From Lachnoclostridium phytofermentans (GTDB taxonomy: Bacteria; Bacillota; Clostridia; Lachnospirales; Lachnospiraceae), in NCBI GenBank assembly GCA_003526525.1, contig DPVV01000536.1:1-11234 (forward strand): DNA of 11,234 nucleotides, in the 5' to 3' direction. Below, piece after piece: positions 6,556-11,234 of the stretch (position 1 is its first letter; each line of letters starts with the position of its first letter). The position numbers and the translations under genes were made by a program. The notes beneath the pieces were generated by a model. The model had not been told where the DNA came from and searched no databases. It worked only from the letters and a program-made list of their open reading frames with translations.

Positions 6556-7005
6556 ATGAAAAAAAATAAATATCTATTAAAAATAAGTTTGTTTGTTTTT
6601 ATAATATTTATAGGAGTTATGATGGTATATAAAATTTCTACCCCAGTCCTTAATAATAAAGATATTAAGGATTTCAAAAAAACATGCTCCATGGAATATG
6701 AATATATAGATAAGATTAAATTTATATATAATGAAGCAGGATTAGAAATTCAATTTTATACTAAAGACATATCAGACAATGAAGCTAATCATATAGTAAG
6801 TGCTACACAGAAATTTGTTTCTACTCCAAATTTTCTAGATTATTTTTCAGGGAAATATAGAAAAAAATATAAAAATATAACAAAGCATCTACCTAATGAT
6901 TACGTCCCTCCTGCAACTATAATAATACATGAAGAAAATAATATTGTTCCTAACTTCAAATATTCTTCAAGTACTCCTTATATTAATTGGAGTTCTATGA
7001 ACTAA
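6556..7005 (+). CDS. Small membrane-anchored protein of unknown function
   Basis: I do not recognise this 149-residue protein. A lysine-rich start (MKKNKYLLK) followed by one hydrophobic helix at about 7-25 looks like an uncleaved signal anchor, with the rest outside the cell. There is no lipobox cysteine; the only Cys is at 44. The outer part is rich in Lys, Asn, Ile and Tyr. It holds a stretch around 60-90 (EAGLEIQFYTKD, then NEANHIVSATQKF) that reads like a small alpha/beta domain, and it ends in a Ser- and aromatic-rich tail. The start is well supported by GGAG 5 nt upstream and by an extended -10 promoter at 6507-6515. It is the only plus-strand gene in the window, it is visibly more AT-rich than its neighbours, and it converges on the patatin gene with a shared terminator. 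Foreign origin is possible. Confidence 0.8.
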   Translation: MKKNKYLLKISLFVFIIFIGVMMVYKISTPVLNNKDIKDFKKTCSMEYEYIDKIKFIYNEAGLEIQFYTKDISDNEANHIVSATQKFVSTPNFLDYFSGKYRKKYKNITKHLPNDYVPPATIIIHEENNIVPNFKYSSSTPYINWSSMN

Positions 7006-7021
7006 TCTTATCTATTAAATA

Positions 7022-7071
7022 AAAAAGAAGAAAATCATAAGTTTAAGTTAAATTGCGGTTTTCTTCTTTTT
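7022..7071. terminator. Bidirectional terminator between convergent genes
   Basis: Arms 7022-7036 and 7057-7071 pair over 15 bp, with a G.U pair in plus-strand RNA, around a 20-nt loop. The A-rich left arm and T-rich right arm give U-rich tails in both directions. It would end the plus-strand gene 6556-7005 and the minus-strand patatin gene. Confidence 0.75.
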
Positions 7072-7106
7072 AGAATTGAAATTATTTTTTTTGATTTAGA
7101 ATAAAC

Positions 7107-7985
7107 TTACCCTTTTTTATAATATTTCATCATCTTAGGTGCTATCGTAACCATAGAATCACGGTAACCAAGTTCCACGTTTTCCTCTAATCTCTTTTGC
7201 TCAAGGAGAATAGTTCCAGTTCCACCAATGCGCTCTAACGATTTTGACGGATAGATATGAATCGTTTTCACCTGCTTAAGTTCTTCTAATTCCAATCCAT
7301 CTTCTTTCTTCTTATCCGATAAATGAACGACTATTGCAAAATCCAACTGATAATCCTGCAGTGGATGGATCGGTACATTATCAATATTTCTATTTGGGTA
7401 CTCTGCAGCATGAATCCCTCCATCTGCATAACGACATCCCCGGATATTTCTTGGTGGAAATAAATACGGAATCGCACAGGAAGCTAATACTACATCAATC
7501 AATTCTTCTTCCTCTAATTGATTCAAAAGAAAATACTCTGGTCTACCTTCATCAATGTTATAAGCACATGCATAGAGATCCTTCTTGGATTTTTTAATTA
7601 CCTTCACATCCACAAACTCTTTTAGAAAGTCTTTTACACCTTTTTGTGAAATCAATCCAATATCTCTGGTGTCCAAGTCATTAACGATTGGATTCTCTTC
7701 AAAGCCATGCCTTGCACGCTTGATTAATAAAGGTACATATTCCTTTCGAATCCTTTCCTCATTTAGTAAAAACCGAGAGTAGGATAAACTACTCCAGCTA
7801 TTCCTAACTACTTTAAAATCATTCATAGCAAAAAGTAGTGCATTGACTGAGCCAATACTGGTACCAGAGATTACCTTAATGTTATCTACAAGGTTAAGTT
7901 CCCATAATGTTTTAAATACTCCGGCTTCATATGCGCCCTTAGCACCTCCTCCTGCAAGTACCAATCCTATTCTAGGTTCTTTCAT
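7107..7985 (-). CDS. Patatin-like phospholipase (RssA/YlbK-type esterase)
   Basis: This is a predicted serine lipid acyl hydrolase with a Ser-Asp dyad; physiological substrates of small bacterial members are mostly unknown. In the 292-residue form, the oxyanion glycine loop AGGGAKGAYEAG is at 11-22, the nucleophile Ser43 lies in GTSIG (41-45), the family motif ASCAIPYLFPP is at 168-178, and catalytic Asp188 lies in ADGG (187-190). All active-site parts are present. No signal peptide or membrane helix is seen, so it is probably cytoplasmic or peripheral. I chose the ATG at 7985 because GGGTGG stands 8 nt upstream; a GTG at 7997 would add four residues but has a weaker ribosome site. The gene stands alone: the cutC terminator is upstream and a terminator shared with the convergent gene is downstream. 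Confidence 0.92.
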   Translation of the reverse strand: MKEPRIGLVLAGGGAKGAYEAGVFKTLWELNLVDNIKVISGTSIGSVNALLFAMNDFKVVRNSWSSLSYSRFLLNEERIRKEYVPLLIKRARHGFEENPIVNDLDTRDIGLISQKGVKDFLKEFVDVKVIKKSKKDLYACAYNIDEGRPEYFLLNQLEEEELIDVVLASCAIPYLFPPRNIRGCRYADGGIHAAEYPNRNIDNVPIHPLQDYQLDFAIVVHLSDKKKEDGLELEELKQVKTIHIYPSKSLERIGGTGTILLEQKRLEENVELGYRDSMVTIAPKMMKYYKKG

Positions 7986-8061
7986 CCAATCAACCACCCA
8001 TCACATACTATTTAAATATTTTTTAAGTACAATAAAGAATGAAATGACTTCGCCACTCCAT

Positions 8062-8095
8062 AAAAAATGGCATCACTCTTTCAGTTGATGCCATT
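8062..8095 (-). terminator. Terminator after cutC
   Basis: A perfect 10-bp inverted repeat (8066-8075 with 8086-8095) with a 10-nt loop is followed on the minus strand by six T (complement of 8062-8067). It lies about 88 nt beyond the cutC stop and would end the likely yitT-pepA-cutC transcript before the patatin gene. Confidence 0.8.
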
Positions 8096-8182
8096 CTACT
8101 CTCTATATTGAAAAGTTGCAACTAGGAAGCACATAAAAACTCCACTTCCTAAACTAAATAAGACAAATTACCCTTACTTTTC

Positions 8183-8929
8183 TTATAACTCCTTTAATAA
8201 AGTTACTGCCCTTTTAATCTCTGTTTTTTCTGTTCGCCAGATACTATATTCATCAAAACCTTCTAAGCCCATAAAGATGTTCTCTTTCCGATAGACCATA
8301 GCACTATTGATGATTTTCTTCCCTGACATATGGTATGAGGTTGCGCCAGTATGCTGATATAGCTCTTTGATTACACCAGCATTAACCCCACTGCCTACTA
8401 GAATCTCAATTCTATGATTACTTAGTTGACACAAGTCCTTTAAGCACTCTTTCCCGGTTACACAGTCATTGGCCTGACCAGAAGTTAGGATAGAATCGAT
8501 TCCAAGCTCTATAGCCTGTTTTAATGTTATTTGCGGATCTTTACACATATCGAATGCTCTATGTAAGGTGACTGACATATTCCCTGCTTCTTTTACTAAA
8601 GCCGCCATCTGTTGCATATTTAGTTCACCATCAGGTGGTAATATTCCTATTACAACGCCATCCGCACCAAATTTGTTATATTGTCGTACCTCTTCTTTTA
8701 TTATTTCAAACTCATCCTCTGTGTAACAAAAATCTCCAAACCTTGGACGTATTAATACATGAATCTTATTATCGCAACGCTTTCGGACTTGTTGAAACAT
8801 GGCAAGAGTAGGGGTAGTCCCTCCAATGATTAGATTGGCACAAAGTTCAAGCCGATTTGCACCAGCATTCGTTGCGATAACCGCAGACTCCACACTATCA
8901 ACACATGCTTCTAAAATAAATTTATCCAT
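8183..8929 (-). CDS. cutC: CutC family protein (TIM-barrel, putative copper homeostasis)
   Basis: The protein has 248 residues, the usual length for this family. Family landmarks in order are ILEACVDSVESA at the N-terminus, NAGANRLELCANLIIGGTTP, HVLIRPRFGDFCYTEDE, GADGVVIGILPPDGELN, VTLHRAFDMC, ILTSGQA and EILVGSGVNAG. Together they outline the strand ends of a cytoplasmic TIM barrel. CutC was named for copper tolerance, but in E. coli the copper-related phenotype has been traced to a small RNA (MicL) encoded inside the gene, so the protein's own activity is unsettled. The start at 8929 has GGAGG (8935-8939) 5 nt upstream, which is preferred over the ATG four codons earlier. The gene lies 101 bp after pepA with no terminator between them, suggesting co-transcription, and is followed by a terminator. 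Confidence 0.93.
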   Translation of the reverse strand: MDKFILEACVDSVESAVIATNAGANRLELCANLIIGGTTPTLAMFQQVRKRCDNKIHVLIRPRFGDFCYTEDEFEIIKEEVRQYNKFGADGVVIGILPPDGELNMQQMAALVKEAGNMSVTLHRAFDMCKDPQITLKQAIELGIDSILTSGQANDCVTGKECLKDLCQLSNHRIEILVGSGVNAGVIKELYQHTGATSYHMSGKKIINSAMVYRKENIFMGLEGFDEYSIWRTEKTEIKRAVTLLKEL

Positions 8930-9030
8930 AATAACCTCCATTCGGTCTCAATTCTACGAATTTGGGTGGCAGAATAATTATTTACACACTTAAAAACATG
9001 CCTGCTTAATATTTCATGTAAATCACACTT

Positions 9031-10455
9031 CTACCTTTCATTTGCAGCTTGTTTAAGCAAATAATAAATTGCTGTCACGCCAGCTCCTGTTGCGCCTTTG
9101 TCATCAAATGCATATTGTGGTGTATCACTCCATGCAGTACCAGCAATATCTAAATGAATCCATGGCAGGTCTTCACAAAATTCTTTGATAAATAATCCTG
9201 CCGTAATCGCTCCACAACAATCTGCACCAATATTCTTAATATCTGCAACATTACTTTTTATCATCTTTTCATGTTCCTTATGGTATGGAAAACGCAAATA
9301 ACTTTCTTGTGCAAAAGATAGACCGTCTTCAAACATCCGGTAGAAGGAATCGTCATTGGACATTGCTCCTGCGATGGTAAATCCTAATGCTGACCACACT
9401 GCACCAGTTAAGGTTGCGATATCAAGAACCTTTGTAATACCTTCATTTCGTATTCCATAACTCATAGCATCTGCTAAAATGAGCCTTCCTTCTGCATCTG
9501 TATTTAGGATTTCAATCGTTTTACCCTGATAAGATTTGATTACATCACCAGGTAAATGGGAGGATTGTGAAATTCGATTCTCGCATAGTGGCAGACAGGC
9601 AACCACATTGATTGGAAGCTTTTGCTTTGCAATGGTTTTCATTGCTCCAACTACCGCTGCTGCTCCTGCCATATCTCCTTTGATACCAGCCATACTTTTT
9701 GCACTCTTTAGACAATAGCCGCCAGTATCACAAGTTACACCCTTTCCAATCAGTCCATAAATTTCTGAATCTTTTGGATTTCCCTGATAACGCAAAATCA
9801 TAAGGCAAGGCGGATATTCACTGCTTCCTCCAATTCCAAATAACCCTTCCATTCCCATAGCTTTTAACTGACCATAAACAAGGGTTTCTACTTCCACAGG
9901 GATATCTTCTACATATTCTTTGATTGTTCTATTAAAATCCATTGGTCGCAAATGATTACCAGGTGTATTCACCATATCTCTTGCAAACTGTATGCCTTTT
10001 GCCAAATCTAAAGCTTCTCTTAGATATTCCTGTGCACTATCGGCATTTGATAATCCACCAATTTCATATTGGCATTCAAAAGAATCTTCATTCTTTAAAT
10101 AACGATAAGAGTAATTACCAAGGGATAAGCCTAGCACAGCCTGAATGATAGCCTTCTCTCCAAATTTCTCTAGGAAATAAGAAAAATCAATACTACATGT
10201 TGTTATGTAATATTCTTTACACTGTTTCGCTATTTGGGCAAAGATTTCTTTTACTCCTAGTAAAGTAAGCTCTTTTTCTTTCCCACAACCGATGTATAAT
10301 ACTGCGCTACTCTCCTGTGGTAGATAAAAACTTTCAAGAAAAGTCCCTTTTAAAAAATTCTTTAACGGAATCGGATGTTGCTTCTCTTGTATCTCACCCT
10401 CCAAGATAAACTCCACTGTATTTGTTTGATTCATAATATCTTTTAATACTATCAT
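9031..10455 (-). CDS. pepA: Leucyl aminopeptidase (peptidase family M17)
   Basis: This cytosolic di-metal exopeptidase, probably hexameric, removes N-terminal residues from peptides in protein turnover and peptide nutrition. In the 474-residue sequence the metal ligands Lys238, Asp243, Asp261, Asp320 and Glu322 and the catalytic Lys250 and Arg324 are all present. They sit in IGKGVTCDTGG, CLKSAKS, KGDMAGAAA and NTDAEGRLILADA. Each lies at a constant offset of 32 from the corresponding E. coli PepA residue, so the catalytic domain is colinear. The N-terminal part (about 1-150) is the weakly conserved M17 N domain. Minor oddities are Cys242 where Phe is usual and Tyr-Cys before Lys250. The first ATG has AAGGAAGG (10468-10475) but 12 nt away, a long spacing; an ATG seven codons in has no ribosome site. 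It lies 31 bp after yitT, so an operon is likely. Confidence 0.93.
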   Translation of the reverse strand: MIVLKDIMNQTNTVEFILEGEIQEKQHPIPLKNFLKGTFLESFYLPQESSAVLYIGCGKEKELTLLGVKEIFAQIAKQCKEYYITTCSIDFSYFLEKFGEKAIIQAVLGLSLGNYSYRYLKNEDSFECQYEIGGLSNADSAQEYLREALDLAKGIQFARDMVNTPGNHLRPMDFNRTIKEYVEDIPVEVETLVYGQLKAMGMEGLFGIGGSSEYPPCLMILRYQGNPKDSEIYGLIGKGVTCDTGGYCLKSAKSMAGIKGDMAGAAAVVGAMKTIAKQKLPINVVACLPLCENRISQSSHLPGDVIKSYQGKTIEILNTDAEGRLILADAMSYGIRNEGITKVLDIATLTGAVWSALGFTIAGAMSNDDSFYRMFEDGLSFAQESYLRFPYHKEHEKMIKSNVADIKNIGADCCGAITAGLFIKEFCEDLPWIHLDIAGTAWSDTPQYAFDDKGATGAGVTAIYYLLKQAANER

Positions 10456-10486
10456 AGTTAGAACACGCCTTCCTTCGTTATAAATT

Positions 10487-11234
10487 CTATATCATTTGAC
10501 CAAAGCGTTTGCCTGAAATGTTACTTGCTTCAGATACAATAATCAGAGCTTTTGGATCTTCACGCTGAATCCTTCTTTGTATTCTCGCACAATCTGCTTT
10601 ATCAGCGGCTCCCATAATGACACGCTGGGTTTCACTTGTATAGCCACCTTCCCCTTTAAGGATTGTAATCCCTTCCTTTTCTTCTAAGAAGATACATCGG
10701 ATACGATCGGTACACTCACTCATTACGATGATTAGCCCTTTCGCATTTGCACTACTTATTAACTTGTTCATGAATAATCCGGCAACATAGACGGTAACAA
10801 TTGCATAAAGAATGCTCTCTATATTACGATATACAATACCAGATGCCAATACAATTATGCAGTTAATACCTGAAGAAACTGTCCCAACATGCAACTGAGG
10901 GAACTTCCTTTGCAAAATTAACCCGATCAGTGTAATACCTCCTGTGTCTGAGGTTCCAAGATAAACCATTCCTTGCCCAACCCCCAGAAATGCTCCTGCA
11001 AATAAAGCGGCTAATAAAGGATTCCCCTGATAATGAGGTAAAATTGGCTCTAACAAATCAGTCATGAGGGAAAGTAGTAAGATACTACATACCGCTTTCC
11101 CTACAAATACAGGTTTAAATATCTTCTTTTTCCAAACAATTGCTAATAGTGGCAGGCTAAATAATGTACAAAACACACCAATTGGAAAGCCCGTTACATA
11201 GTTTACCAAGATAGCAATACCACTAGCCCCTCCT
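10487..11234 (-). CDS. YitT family membrane protein with C-terminal DUF2179 domain (5' end outside the window)
   Basis: The frame is open to the right edge of the window, so the start is not visible. A TTG at 11209 is not the real start, because the upstream codons give GGASGIAI, the conserved YitT motif that precedes the next helix. The 248 visible residues contain further membrane segments and the family motif GTSDTGGITLIGLIL at about 93-107. They end in a soluble DUF2179 domain from about 165 to the end, including GLIIVMSECTDRI, ITILKGEGGYTSE and the closing ISGKRFGQM. Full-length relatives have about 280-290 residues, so roughly 40 residues are missing. The transport or regulatory role of the family is not established. 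The gene precedes pepA by 31 bp on the same strand, and the two are probably co-transcribed with cutC. Confidence 0.92.
   Translation of the reverse strand, partial: GGASGIAILVNYVTGFPIGVFCTLFSLPLLAIVWKKKIFKPVFVGKAVCSILLLSLMTDLLEPILPHYQGNPLLAALFAGAFLGVGQGMVYLGTSDTGGITLIGLILQRKFPQLHVGTVSSGINCIIVLASGIVYRNIESILYAIVTVYVAGLFMNKLISSANAKGLIIVMSECTDRIRCIFLEEKEGITILKGEGGYTSETQRVIMGAADKADCARIQRRIQREDPKALIIVSEASNISGKRFGQMI

Noticed and set aside
8120..8155. Inverted repeat AGGAAG ... CTTCCT between cutC and its terminator
   Set aside because: The stem is only 7 bp with a 15-nt loop and no U tail; the hairpin at 8062-8095 is the convincing terminator.
11207..11209. TTG at 11209 as the start of the YitT family gene
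   Set aside because: The frame stays open upstream to the window edge and encodes the conserved GGASGIA motif, so the true start lies outside.

Overview
The window is low-GC Firmicutes DNA. The gene families, strong GGAGG-type ribosome sites and T-tailed hairpin terminators suggest an anaerobic clostridium, probably of the Lachnospiraceae; this placement is inference from style and content only. Almost everything is read from the minus strand. The one clear plus-strand gene is a small unknown protein at 6556-7005.

Layout from left to right. Positions 1-118 look like the right end of an IS21-type insertion sequence: a short IstB-like reading-frame tail, two 20-bp repeats, and a terminal CA. 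Positions 119-847 are AT-rich with no recognisable gene. A stand-alone NifS/IscS-type cysteine desulfurase follows (1000-2115) with its own terminator. From about 2440 to 6200 the DNA is rearranged. It holds an intact ArsB/NhaD-type permease (2837-4105), a 5'-truncated DUF2500 gene (4807-5001), decayed sequence (4250-4740) and an intact low-specificity threonine aldolase (5160-6200). The aldolase's 3' end and terminator occur a second time, in decayed form, beyond the permease (2445-2605), so related sequence flanks the permease segment.

The right third is orderly. A patatin-like phospholipase (7107-7985) converges on the small plus-strand gene, with a shared bidirectional terminator between them. 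Further right, yitT (cut by the window edge), a leucyl aminopeptidase pepA and cutC lie head to tail, with gaps of 31 and 101 bp and a terminator after cutC; this is a likely operon read from right to left.

The recognised genes are household or general-purpose: sulfur mobilisation, threonine/glycine interconversion, peptide turnover, lipid hydrolysis and transport. I found no defence system, CRISPR array, RNA gene or biosynthetic cluster, and no convincing new multi-gene system. The most informative signals are traces of rearrangement: the duplicated aldolase end, the truncated DUF2500 gene, the IS end, and a 30-codon open stretch in frame after the desulfurase stop.
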